43,172 bases of DNA from JAAKFL01 sp964629645 (GTDB taxonomy: Bacteria; Chlamydiota; Chlamydiia; Chlamydiales; SLFE01), in NCBI GenBank assembly GCA_964629645.1, contig CAZVSU010000011.1, forward strand, positions 1 to 43,172, given 5' to 3'. Positions within the stretch are counted from its first letter, which is position 1. The number at the start of each line of letters is the position of its first letter. The notes under the pieces are model-generated. The model had not been told where the DNA came from. It searched no databases and saw nothing but the letters and a program-made list of their open reading frames with translations. This document shows positions 24,423 through 33,700 of this stretch, in pieces. Both the position numbers and the translations under genes were made by a program.

Positions 24423-25871
24423 TTACCCTACAGAATTTTCAAGTTTGAGTGCGAGCAGCTGTTTGGCTTCAGCGGCAAATTCAAGAGGCAGCTCTTCGAT
24501 CACATCTTTGCAAAATCCGCTGACAATCATATTGACGGCGTCTTCTTGAGAGATGCCGCGCGACATGAAGTAAAAAAGCTGTTCTTCATTGATCTTTGAG
24601 GTGGACGCTTCGTGTTCCACTTGGCTTTTCGCATTGCCTATCTCGATATAGGGAAATGTGTTGGCCGAGCAGAGATTCCCGATCAGCATCGAGTCGCATT
24701 GCGTGTAGTTGCGGGCCCCTTTGGCTTTCGGGGTCACTTTCACAAGCCCTCGGTAGCTGTTGTGCGACTGGTCGGCTGAAATCCCTTTTGAAACAATGGT
24801 TGATTTGGTGTTTTTCCCCATGTGGATCATCTTGGTTCCGGTGTCGGCTTGCATCTTGCCATTGGTCAATGCGACTGAGTAAAACTCTCCGACAGAATCG
24901 TCCCCTTCTAAGAGGCAGCTGGGGTACTTCCAGGTGATCGCAGCGCCCACTTCCACCTGCTTCCAAGAGATTTTCGACTGCTTTCCTTTGCAGCGGCCCC
25001 GCTTGGTGACAAAGTTGTAGATGCCGCCCGCCCCTGTTGTTTTGTCTCCGGCGTACCAATTTTGGACTGTGGCATAGCGAATTTCGGCTCTCTCGAGCGC
25101 GACAAGTTCCACGACGGCGGCGTGGAGCTGGTTGTTATCGTAGGCGGGAGCGGTGCACCCTTCAAGATAGCTGACGTAGGAGTCGTCTTCGGCTACGATC
25201 AGGGTCCTTTCGAACTGTCCCGATTCTTTGTCGTTAATTCTAAAGTAGGTGGAGAGCTCCATCGGGGAGCGGACCCCTTTTGGAACATACACAAAAGAGC
25301 CGTCTGTGAACACGGCCGAATTGAGGGCGGCAAAGTAGTTGTCGCCAATCGGAACAACGCTTCCGAGGTACTGTTCGACGATTTCGGGGTATTTGTGGAT
25401 CGCCTCCGATATTGAGCAGAGGACAACGCCCGCTTCATCGAGTTTTTGTTTAAAAGTGGTCCCTATTGAAACGGAGTCAAAGACCATGTCGACGGCGACA
25501 TTGGCCAGACGCTTTTGCTCTTCGATCGGGATGCCGAGCTTTTCAAAAGTCCGGAGCACTTCCGGATCGACCTCGTCCAAACTGCCGAGCTTCGGTTTTT
25601 GCTTAGGGGCAGAGTAGTAAGTGATGTTTTGAAAATCGATTGGCGGATGGGCCACGTTGGCCCACTTTGGCATCTCCATTTCCAGCCATTTTCGGTACGC
25701 TTTCAGTCGAAATTCGAGCATAAAAGGGGGCTCGTTTTTAATTTCGCTGATTTTGCGGATGGTCTCTTCGCTCAGCCCTTTAGGCAGGCTTTCTGTTTCG
25801 ATGTCGGTCGAAAAGCCATATTTGTACTCGGAACGGCGTGAAAGGATCTGTTCGGATGTTTCGGCGGTCAT
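24423..25871 (-). CDS. sufB: Fe-S assembly scaffold subunit SufB
   Basis: SufB is the subunit on which the cluster is built. 482 aa, normal length. Typical blocks are YKYGFSTDIE near the start, FVYVPKGVRSPMELSTYFRIN, SYVSYLEGCTAPAYDNNQLHAAVVEL, NWYAGDKTTGAGGIYNFVTKRG, KGISADQSHNSYRGLVKV and, at the C-terminus, ARNYTQCDSMLIG with EHEASTSKI. ATG 25871 follows GGAG and begins MTAETSEQ; 23 codons upstream are open but have no family similarity. First gene of sufBCDS. Confidence 0.96.
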   Translation of the reverse strand: MTAETSEQILSRRSEYKYGFSTDIETESLPKGLSEETIRKISEIKNEPPFMLEFRLKAYRKWLEMEMPKWANVAHPPIDFQNITYYSAPKQKPKLGSLDEVDPEVLRTFEKLGIPIEEQKRLANVAVDMVFDSVSIGTTFKQKLDEAGVVLCSISEAIHKYPEIVEQYLGSVVPIGDNYFAALNSAVFTDGSFVYVPKGVRSPMELSTYFRINDKESGQFERTLIVAEDDSYVSYLEGCTAPAYDNNQLHAAVVELVALERAEIRYATVQNWYAGDKTTGAGGIYNFVTKRGRCKGKQSKISWKQVEVGAAITWKYPSCLLEGDDSVGEFYSVALTNGKMQADTGTKMIHMGKNTKSTIVSKGISADQSHNSYRGLVKVTPKAKGARNYTQCDSMLIGNLCSANTFPYIEIGNAKSQVEHEASTSKINEEQLFYFMSRGISQEDAVNMIVSGFCKDVIEELPLEFAAEAKQLLALKLENSVG

Positions 25872-25940
25872 GAAGTCTCCGTCAAGGTTAAAAGCCTTGT
25901 GTGAACATATGAATTCACAGGGATTTGTTGTTAGGATCAC

Positions 25941-25969
25941 AGTCTATCATATTTTTCGCTCATTGACAA
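25941..25969 (-). promoter_or_regulatory. Candidate promoter of the suf operon
   Basis: On the minus strand TTGTCA (complement of 25964-25969) and TAGACT (complement of 25941-25946) are 17 nt apart, about 70 nt before the sufB ATG. Both boxes are one or two bases off consensus. No recognisable IscR/SufR-type operator was seen. Confidence 0.4.
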
Positions 25970-26000
25970 CCTATTCATAATCTGGTTTCGTATTAGCGTT

Positions 26001-27386
26001 ATGACAACGTCGCTGCGCAATTTTCAGTTTGACCGCAATGAGAGTCTGAGAGGGCTTTTGCTTCCCTTTATTCTTTTTGCCGGGGCCGTTGTGATCCAGA
26101 TCAAAATGGCCTGGCATACCGGTTTTTTTGGTTTCGCCGGCCCGGAGCTGCCCGCAGCCGGCTTCCAAGAGTCAATCGGCGTTATTTTTTCCCGAGAAGC
26201 GCAGCACTCTTTTTTGGTCAGGTGGCTCGAAACCCTCACGCTGCAAGGTTTCTTGGGGGCCCGTCTTTGGCAGGCAATGACGCTGTTTGTTCACTATACG
26301 AATGTTATTTTGGCTTATTTTGTCGGGCGAAAGGTATTTCAAGGCACCGTGGGCGTTTCTTTGGCCACGGCCGCTCTTGTCGGGATGAACCCGCTGGGTA
26401 TGGACGCGCTTGTCTGGGGATGCTGCTTCCAAGTCGTTTTGACGTTGACGTGGATCTTCGCGGGACTGCTTATCTATCGCTATCACGACAAAACAGAGGA
26501 CGCCTGGGCGCTCGGCCTTAGGGCAGTGGGTCTTGCGCTTCTTCAGGTCGCTGCCTTTCTAACTTGGGATTTCGGCCTGATTTTTTTTCCAATCGTGGCG
26601 ATCATCGCTCTGTCGTCGCCTAACGACGCCCCTAAAAAGGCGAGGAAGCGGAGCGGAATTTTGCTTTTGACCACTGTGGGGATCGTCTGGCTTGTCGGCT
26701 CTGCTTGGATTTTGGGTTCAAGCGCCCTTTTGGACGAGCCTTTGCTGCCGTGGGTGGACATTGTGAAGAACTTGATGGCCGCGCCGATTGAAGGGCTCTT
26801 TCCCCTTTTGGGCCCCGATCAATTCTGGTCCCCTTCCGGCTTTATTCTCGCCGTCATTGTTTACGGCTTGCTCGGAGCGCTAGTCGTATTTTGCCCCTCC
26901 AATTGGAGTCTCTTGGCCGCCGCGGCGATCAGCTCTTTGCCATGGGTTCTTTTTGGCAAGCCGGACGGAGCTGATTTTTACCTCAGCCTTCCCTTCCTTT
27001 ATTTGTGTGTGGCGCCCCTTAAGGAAATGAAAGATGCCGGCGTTTTTTGCTTGTTTGCCGCTTTATTCTTTCAGTTTATCTGGATGTACGAACGGGTGCA
27101 GCTCGTCGAGAGAGGGGCGCAGGCGGCCTCAGGGCTCGAAAAGCGCGCCTTAAAGATCATGAAAGACGACCCTAAGGCTTATTTTGTGGATTATCCCGAA
27201 GTGTATGGCCAGTCTCGCTTTTTAGTTCCGGCCAAGATGAAAAAGAAAGAGTGGGTCCGCACGATCAAAACCACCGGAAACGCGTCCCGCTTGTCCGCCT
27301 CTCAGGCTGAATCGGGTCCCGCATTGTTTGATGTGAAAGCCGACCCTTCCGATGAGATGGCATTTATCATAGAGTCGGTGCCATGA
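26001..27386 (+). CDS. Polytopic membrane protein, GT-C glycosyltransferase-like
   Basis: 461 aa with about nine or ten hydrophobic helices and a soluble C-terminal tail (about 365-461). The first third resembles the GT-C fold shared by PMT/TMTC-type enzymes: a long loop after helix 1, a helix with HYTNVILAYFVGRKVF, then NPLGMDALVWGCCFQVVLTL, matching the usual HxxN...NPL..E..W pattern of those proteins except that the acidic residue is Asp. GT-C enzymes transfer sugars from lipid carriers on the outer face of the inner membrane. A catalytic acidic pair in the first loop is not obvious, so this may be a non-enzymatic relative. It overlaps the next gene by 4 nt, pointing to a shared role. No clear ribosome site at ATG 26001. 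Confidence 0.7.
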   Translation: MTTSLRNFQFDRNESLRGLLLPFILFAGAVVIQIKMAWHTGFFGFAGPELPAAGFQESIGVIFSREAQHSFLVRWLETLTLQGFLGARLWQAMTLFVHYTNVILAYFVGRKVFQGTVGVSLATAALVGMNPLGMDALVWGCCFQVVLTLTWIFAGLLIYRYHDKTEDAWALGLRAVGLALLQVAAFLTWDFGLIFFPIVAIIALSSPNDAPKKARKRSGILLLTTVGIVWLVGSAWILGSSALLDEPLLPWVDIVKNLMAAPIEGLFPLLGPDQFWSPSGFILAVIVYGLLGALVVFCPSNWSLLAAAAISSLPWVLFGKPDGADFYLSLPFLYLCVAPLKEMKDAGVFCLFAALFFQFIWMYERVQLVERGAQAASGLEKRALKIMKDDPKAYFVDYPEVYGQSRFLVPAKMKKKEWVRTIKTTGNASRLSASQAESGPALFDVKADPSDEMAFIIESVP

Positions 27387-29008
27387 ATTTTTCCTCTCTT
27401 TATTTCAATCTCCACAACATTTACTGCCACTTGGATCAAGGTTATGAACTCGTTTCAGATGATAAAGGGCGGAGTCTCTACACCCACGGCATCCAGAAGC
27501 GTTATTTTTACGATTTCTATCATATCGCTCATGGAGAGGAGAACAAGCGGATGCTCACGGACAAGGCAATTGCGGAGACGTTCCGTTCCTTTCAGCAGCT
27601 GATGAAAGCGGATTTGAATGAAGATGAACTCTTGAATTACCTCACCTACATGAAGCCGTTCGTCCACAAGATTTTGATTCCCAATCGCGATCTCTTTTGC
27701 CGTTTTTTCGATGAACGGGGCTTTAAAGGAAGCGAGGCGTTTAGTGCCTTAGAAGCGTGCGACGCCGATATTCAGGAACGGGCCCAGATCAAAACATTTG
27801 AAGCGATGACAGGCCGCCCCATTCCGTTAGAACAGCTGCGTTCCCTTTCGGAGAATCGGTACTCTCTCGATCTTGAAAATTGGATTGAGCATCTCAACAA
27901 GCGGTTTTTGAAGAAGCCGACCCTTTGGGAGCGGTGGGTCGAGGGGCGGGAGCAGGTGACGGGACTCGATCTCCATAGAGTGATCAAAATTCTCTCGAAA
28001 AAATGGGGCTTCAGCCCGGACCACGTGATTTTTCGCCTGCGAGAGCTTGGCAATAAACTTTTTGAAGCGCCCGATCCCAAATTTCTAGCGATCAGAAGGC
28101 GCTGGGCGCTATGCGGCGAGATACGTTGGGAGGGAGCCTGCACCCCCATCGGCAAGCGGAAGGCAACGCAAAAGGAAGATCCATGGAATTTCCCTTTGAG
28201 CGCGTCTCCCCATTTTGTTTTGGTGGCAAAGAATACCGCAAGTCTTGCTCTTAACCGCATCTACTATCAATCTTTTCTCGATTTGCAAAAAGACCCCCTT
28301 CCGATCGATTACATCCAGCCTGAAAAGAGCTACTGCGGAGTCGAGGTGTACCCCAATTTTGCGTTTACTTTGGCTGCTCCTCCATGGGATGAGCCCAATT
28401 GGACGGACTATGCCGATACGCTCGCCGCTTATTTTCGCTATCTGATTGATCACAATCTCATAGACGATCGGTGGCCCGAGCATTCCATCGGATGGAGCCG
28501 CGGCCGGCTCTGCACTGCCGAGGCGCTGATCATCACACCGGGAAACTTCATCCGCCATACCTTGAACCTCTTAAAGGTGATGAAGGCGCTTTATCATTTT
28601 TCCGGGAAGCACAAAAAAGTGTACCGCTATCTATATCGAAAGCTAGGCATCAAGCATGAGCCCGAGGTGGAGTATATTCACCGGATCTTTGACAGACTGG
28701 CAAAAGGAGACGAGATCGTCTTTCACAAGATCATCCGCGAGCCGACAAGCCTGCTTTCGCGGGTTAAGATTTTGCGCAGCGAGCATTGGCTTCGCCCTTT
28801 AAGTCATACATTCAGCTCTGAAATTTTGAAGCTCGTGGAAAAGCCTGAAGATATTGAACGTCTTCACCGGCTCTACACCAAAAACAAAGGGTTTGGTTTT
28901 TTCGACCCTGAATGGCTCGAAGATGAGGACGACATCTCCGAGTCGAGTGAGGAAGAGGCTGAAGGAACCGAAGGCGAGAAGGGGTCAGACAGTTGGTGGC
29001 CTTTTTGA
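27383..29008 (+). CDS. Soluble protein coupled to the GT-C-like gene, unknown
   Basis: 541 aa, not recognised. No signal peptide or membrane helix. It is rich in aromatic and basic residues, with several Trp-containing blocks (ENWIEHLNKRFLKKPTLWERW, IGWSRGRLCTAEALIITPGN). The C-terminal 25 residues are strongly acidic (DEDDISESSEEEAEGTEGEKG) and end in WWPF. The ATG overlaps the stop of the membrane-protein gene by 4 nt (ATGA), so the two are probably translated together and may act as a pair at the inner membrane. It converges with the small minus-strand gene 4 nt away. Confidence 0.75.
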   Translation: MNFSSLYFNLHNIYCHLDQGYELVSDDKGRSLYTHGIQKRYFYDFYHIAHGEENKRMLTDKAIAETFRSFQQLMKADLNEDELLNYLTYMKPFVHKILIPNRDLFCRFFDERGFKGSEAFSALEACDADIQERAQIKTFEAMTGRPIPLEQLRSLSENRYSLDLENWIEHLNKRFLKKPTLWERWVEGREQVTGLDLHRVIKILSKKWGFSPDHVIFRLRELGNKLFEAPDPKFLAIRRRWALCGEIRWEGACTPIGKRKATQKEDPWNFPLSASPHFVLVAKNTASLALNRIYYQSFLDLQKDPLPIDYIQPEKSYCGVEVYPNFAFTLAAPPWDEPNWTDYADTLAAYFRYLIDHNLIDDRWPEHSIGWSRGRLCTAEALIITPGNFIRHTLNLLKVMKALYHFSGKHKKVYRYLYRKLGIKHEPEVEYIHRIFDRLAKGDEIVFHKIIREPTSLLSRVKILRSEHWLRPLSHTFSSEILKLVEKPEDIERLHRLYTKNKGFGFFDPEWLEDEDDISESSEEEAEGTEGEKGSDSWWPF

Positions 29009-29012
29009 TCTC

Positions 29013-29342
29013 TCACTCAACATGGGAAAAAGACTTGCGAAGAACGCTGGCAGTTATGCGGCAGGTCTGGACGGCAAACGCGAGTGCGCCGGTGCTTGCA
29101 GTGATGAGAAAGGCTGTTTCGAGACGGCAAGACGGCTGTTTTTGGAAGTCGTCGTGTGTGCACGTGGTCGATTGAACGACTGTGGTGACAGTGAGAGCAA
29201 GGGCGGCAAGACCGAAACATTTTTTGCCTGCTGTCGCCATCTCCGCTTTGAAGATGTCAAGGCGCGATGGAGCGCTTTTTTCCAAAGAATCGTGATGAAG
29301 ATCCGGTGGCATAGGGATGGCATGTTCTTTTGGGACGATCAT
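29013..29342 (-). CDS. Small membrane protein downstream of namZ-like gene
   Basis: 109 aa with two hydrophobic segments, about residues 43-62 (FGLAALALTVTTVVQSTTC) and 77-97 (LETAFLITASTGALAFAVQTC), separated by a short Cys-containing loop. The start ATG has AAGGAAAG just upstream and lies 18 nt after the stop of the DUF1343 gene, so it reads as the second gene of that transcript. An overlapping plus-strand frame is also open, but it lacks a start of its own and runs out of the preceding gene. Function unknown. Confidence 0.5.
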   Translation of the reverse strand: MIVPKEHAIPMPPDLHHDSLEKSAPSRLDIFKAEMATAGKKCFGLAALALTVTTVVQSTTCTHDDFQKQPSCRLETAFLITASTGALAFAVQTCRITASVLRKSFSHVE

Positions 29343-29360
29343 TTTCTTTCCTTTTCGTGA

Positions 29361-30608
29361 TTAATAGATGAGGTATTGTTTTCGTTTGGCAAGGAAGTGC
29401 GTTCTTTCCTTTTGGTCGATCTCCCGGAGCGACCAACCGGGGTAGGGATTGGTTTCCATCAATTTGAGAGGGCGGTCGGTGCCGTTGACCTTGTTAAAAA
29501 GCTCTCGACTTTGGTTTGTTTTGGCGAGGGCTTCTTTGAACTGTTTGGGATAGAGGCTTTTAAGAAGCCCGATGATCATATATTGCGTCGCGACAGGCTG
29601 AAACCGCGTGGGGTCGCTCACAAAAATCAAGACTCCCCCCACCTCTTTTTTGGAAAATTTGCCGGTGTACGGTTTGTAGTGAATAGGAGAAAACATGACC
29701 CCCGGCAGCTTTTGCGCGTTGAGTTTGGCGGCCAGCTGCTCTGCATCGATCCAAGGGGCCCCCACAACTTTGAAGGGGAGTGTAAAGCCGATGCCGATGT
29801 TGACAAGCTGAAGCTCCCCTAAAATGCCCGTCATCGGATAGTAAAGGGGCGTGGTGGACTCGGGAATATTCGGGCTCGTGGGCACCCACGGAAGACCCGT
29901 TTCCACATAAGTCATAGAGCGGGACCACCCTGTCATAGGGACGACCGAAAGGCGGCATCCAACGTCGTATTCGCGATTAAAAAACTGTGCGAGCTCCCCA
30001 ATGGTCATGCCGTGGCAGTAGGGGACGTTGATGTAGCCAATGAAGGAGCGCCACTTCGGGTCGAGCATAGGACCGTCGACGATGAGGCCGTTGATGGGAT
30101 TGGGGCGGTCGGCAACCACGACCGGGATGCCCAGCTTTGCCGCCTCTTCCATCACATAAAAAAGGGTTGTGCTGTAGGTGTAGGACCGAGACCCGACATC
30201 TTGCATATCGAAGACAAGGACATCGATTCCCTTTAGCATCTCCCTGGTGGGACGCCTGTTTTTTCCATGAAGCGAGTAGATGGGAATCTCATTTCGTTTC
30301 GAGTCGGCCACATCTTCGGCGGCATGCTGCGCGCCGTCGATGCCGTGCTCCGGGGCGAAGAGAGCGGCGATCTGAAGATTCAGCGGCTCGCGGTAGCGGA
30401 GGAGGAAGTCAACGTTGGCTTCGAGATGCCTCGTCACACCTGTTTGATTGGTGATAAGGCCAATCCGTTTGTTTTCAATGTGAACGCGGTATTCGGGCGT
30501 GACCAATTTTTCGATGCCGGGGACGACATCTGCCGCAGCGGACCCTTGCAGGCAAAGGAGCCCGAGAAGGAAATAAATAATGAACTGTTTGAGGGTGAAA
30601 GCATTCAT
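29361..30608 (-). CDS. NamZ-type exo-beta-N-acetylmuramidase (DUF1343)
   Basis: 415 aa. An N-terminal signal peptide (about 5-26, ending QGSAAA) sends it to the periplasm or surface. The mature protein is a full DUF1343/NamZ domain: RIGLITNQTGV, FAPEHGIDGAQHAAEDV, VFDMQDVGSRSYTYSTTLFYVMEEA, VVADRPNPINGLIVDGPMLD and SPNIPESTTPLYYPMTGI all match family blocks. NamZ, characterised in Bacillus, removes terminal MurNAc from peptidoglycan fragments. In an organism with little peptidoglycan it could serve turnover, recycling, or digestion of other bacteria's walls; no MurNAc uptake genes are adjacent. GAAAGG precedes the ATG. Its promoter region (30609-30709) is shared divergently with putA. Confidence 0.92.
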   Translation of the reverse strand: MNAFTLKQFIIYFLLGLLCLQGSAAADVVPGIEKLVTPEYRVHIENKRIGLITNQTGVTRHLEANVDFLLRYREPLNLQIAALFAPEHGIDGAQHAAEDVADSKRNEIPIYSLHGKNRRPTREMLKGIDVLVFDMQDVGSRSYTYSTTLFYVMEEAAKLGIPVVVADRPNPINGLIVDGPMLDPKWRSFIGYINVPYCHGMTIGELAQFFNREYDVGCRLSVVPMTGWSRSMTYVETGLPWVPTSPNIPESTTPLYYPMTGILGELQLVNIGIGFTLPFKVVGAPWIDAEQLAAKLNAQKLPGVMFSPIHYKPYTGKFSKKEVGGVLIFVSDPTRFQPVATQYMIIGLLKSLYPKQFKEALAKTNQSRELFNKVNGTDRPLKLMETNPYPGWSLREIDQKERTHFLAKRKQYLIY

Positions 30609-30709
30609 AGCGGCCTTTCAATATTTACCATGAATTTCGGGTTTTCGAAAAGCTGTTTCTCCGCTATAGTCATTGTTACCCTTGACACTAGGATGAAGGA
30701 AGGACTCTC

Positions 30710-33700
30710 GTGGAAGACTCACATTATATTGCAAAAGCATCGGAGATGATCAAGTCCGTTAAGGGTAAGTCTCTTTCTGTCGAGACGCGGCGCGAACTCG
30801 CCATTGAGCTCGCCTCCCTTATGATCAGCGAGTCGAGACGGGTCCAGTCCTACTCCGAGAGAGTCTACCAGGATCAGCTCGCGAGGATGATGAGCGACCC
30901 CGAGGGGATCGACTTCACCACGACGGTGACCGATGAGTGCTTTCGCAGTCAATCGCCGAAAAGAGTGGCGGACCAGCTTGCCTACATCGTGAAAAAGATA
31001 GGGGTGCCTCACTTTTTGAATGTTGGCAAGCGGCTCCCTCTCTCCCTCTTTAAAGTCATGGGGAGCAAGATGGCCGCCTTAGCCGTTCCGATCGCCAAAA
31101 AAATGATCCGAAGTGAAGCCTCGAAGGTGATCCTTCCGGCGGAACGGGATCGGTTGAAAAAATATCTGGCCCACAATAAGGCCCAAGGCGTTCGGGTCAA
31201 CATCAACCACTTAGGCGAAGAAATCCTTGGTGAAAAGGAGGCCTTGAAACGACTCGATATGTATCTGGACGACCTCTCTCGTCCCGAAATCGACTACATC
31301 TCCATCAAGATTTCCACAATCTGCAGCCAGCTCAACCTCCTCGCCCGCGAAGAAACCGTCAATCGCTTAGCCGAAAGGCTAAGAGAGCTCTATCGTGCGG
31401 CAAACAAGCATCAGTATGAAAGAGATGATGGCACTTTGTCTCCGAAATTTGTCAATCTTGATATGGAAGAATACCGCGACTTAGAACTCACTGTCGCGGT
31501 CTTCCAGAAAGTGTTGGACGAGCCGGAGTTTTATCACACCTCGGCGGGAATTGTGCTCCAGGCGTACCTGCCGGACGCCTATCTTTTTCAGCAGCAGCTC
31601 ACTTTATGGGCGCTCAAAAGAGTGGCTAGCGGCGGCGCCCCCATTAAGATCCGTTTGGTCAAAGGCGCCAACCTCGCGATGGAGCAGCTTGAAGCGCGGC
31701 TCCGCGGCTGGCCGCAAGCCCCGTACGTTCACAAGGTGGATGTCGATGCCAATTTCAAACGGATGGTCGGCTACGCCTGCCAGCCCGAGCATGCTAAGGC
31801 CGTTCATATCGGTATCGGGTCGCATAACTTGTTCGATGTCGCCTACGCCCTCCTCTTGCGAGAGGAAAACGGCGTCGGCGATACGGTCAAATTTGAAATG
31901 CTTGAAGGGATGGCGAACCATATCCGACGGGTGGTGCTGCAAATTTCCGGAGAGATGCTCAACTACTGCCCCGTAGCTTATGAGCATGAATTTCAACACG
32001 CCGTTGCCTACCTTGTCAGACGCCTCGATGAAAACACATCGCCAGAAAACTTTTTGCATCACGCTTTCAGCTTAATTCCCGGGACGCGCGACTGGCAGCA
32101 GCAGGCGAGTTTGTTCTCTTTGTCTTGCCACGCGGCCAATACTGTGAGCTTCAAGCTTCGGAGAACGCAAAATCGGCTTGTCGATCCACCCAGGTTCGAA
32201 CATCGCAAAGACTTCCGAAACGAGCCCGATACCGATTGGTCTCTCCTTCACAACGGGAAATGGGCCGAAGGGATTCTGAAGGAGTGGCACAGCAAAGATC
32301 CGATTTCTGTTCCGATCGTTGTGGGAGGCGAAGAGGTGCTTCCCTCAAGCCAAAATGACGTGGCCTCCCGCCCCGTCAAAGACCCTTCCCGACCCGATTA
32401 TCGCGTTGCCGAGATGTCGCAGGCAAGTCAAAAAATGGCGGACGTAGCATTGAACACGGCTCTGATGGAAGAGGCCGCGTGGGGAGATGTCTCGCCTCAG
32501 GAAAGGTCTGAGCGCCTGGCCGAGGCGGCCAACATCTTCCGTTCCAAGCGGAGCGATCTCATCGGCGCGATGGCCCTTTCAGGGGGAAAGCTTGTGACAG
32601 AGGCTGATGTCGAAGTGTCCGAGGCGATCGATTTTATCGAGTATTATCGGCGGTCGCTTCTCGAATGGATGAGCGCTCCCGGCCTCAGCTGGAAGCCGAA
32701 GGGCGCGACGCTCATTCTGCCGCCATGGAATTTCCCATGCGCGATCCCCACAGGGGGGATCGCCGCCGCCCTCGCAGCGGGGAATCCGGTGATTTTTAAA
32801 CCGGCTCCGGAAGCCGCTTTGATTGGATGGGAGCTGGTCAACATTTTTTGGGAAGCGGGGATAAGCAAAAAGGTTTTACAGTTTGTTCCCTGTAAAGACG
32901 AGACCGTGGGCTCTTACATGGTGGGCGACCCCCGCATCAAAAAAGTGATCCTGACGGGATCGACCTATACCGCCAAGTCATTGATGACGCTTAAGCCGGG
33001 ACTCGACCTTTGCGCAGAAACAGGGGGAAAAAACAGTCTGATCGCCACGGCTCTTGCCGATCGCGATTTGGTCATTCGAGATACGATCCATTCCGCTTTC
33101 TCCCATTCGGGTCAAAAATGCAGCGCCTGCAGTTTGCTGATCTTGGAAAAAGAGGTGTATGAAGACCGCCATTTTCTCGAAAATCTTGCCGACGCTGCAA
33201 GCAGTTTAAAGGTGGGAAGTGCATGGGATCTGGGGTCGCGCATCAACCCTTTGATCGCACCGCCAAGCGACCCCTTGCTATGGGCCTTGACCTCTCTAGA
33301 AGAAGGGGAAGAGTGGCTGTTAAAGCCTGAGCAGGACCCCTCGAATCCTGCCCTTTGGTCTCCGGGAATTAAAGTGGGCGTGCGCCCCGGCAGCCGCTCC
33401 CACCTCACAGAATTTTTTGGTCCTGTTTTGAGCGTGATGAAAGCGGACAATTTGGACGAGGCGATCTCACTTGCCAACCAAGTGCCTTACGGACTGACGG
33501 CCGGCATCCACTCTCTCGACGAGCGCGAGCACGCTTATTGGCTGGAGCGGATCGAGGCGGGCAACTGCTACATCAACCGAGGCATCACTGGCGCAATCGT
33601 TCAAAGGCAGCCTTTCGGAGGATTCAAGCAAAGTTCTTTCGGTTCGGGAATCAAAACAGGCGGCCCCAATTACCTCCTGACCTTTATGACACCTGAGCAG

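Noticed and set aside
28854..29360. 168-aa plus-strand frame over the 3' end of the 27383-29008 gene
   Set aside because: It begins inside that gene in another frame and has no ribosome site. The minus-strand 109-aa frame in the same place has one, and two membrane segments.
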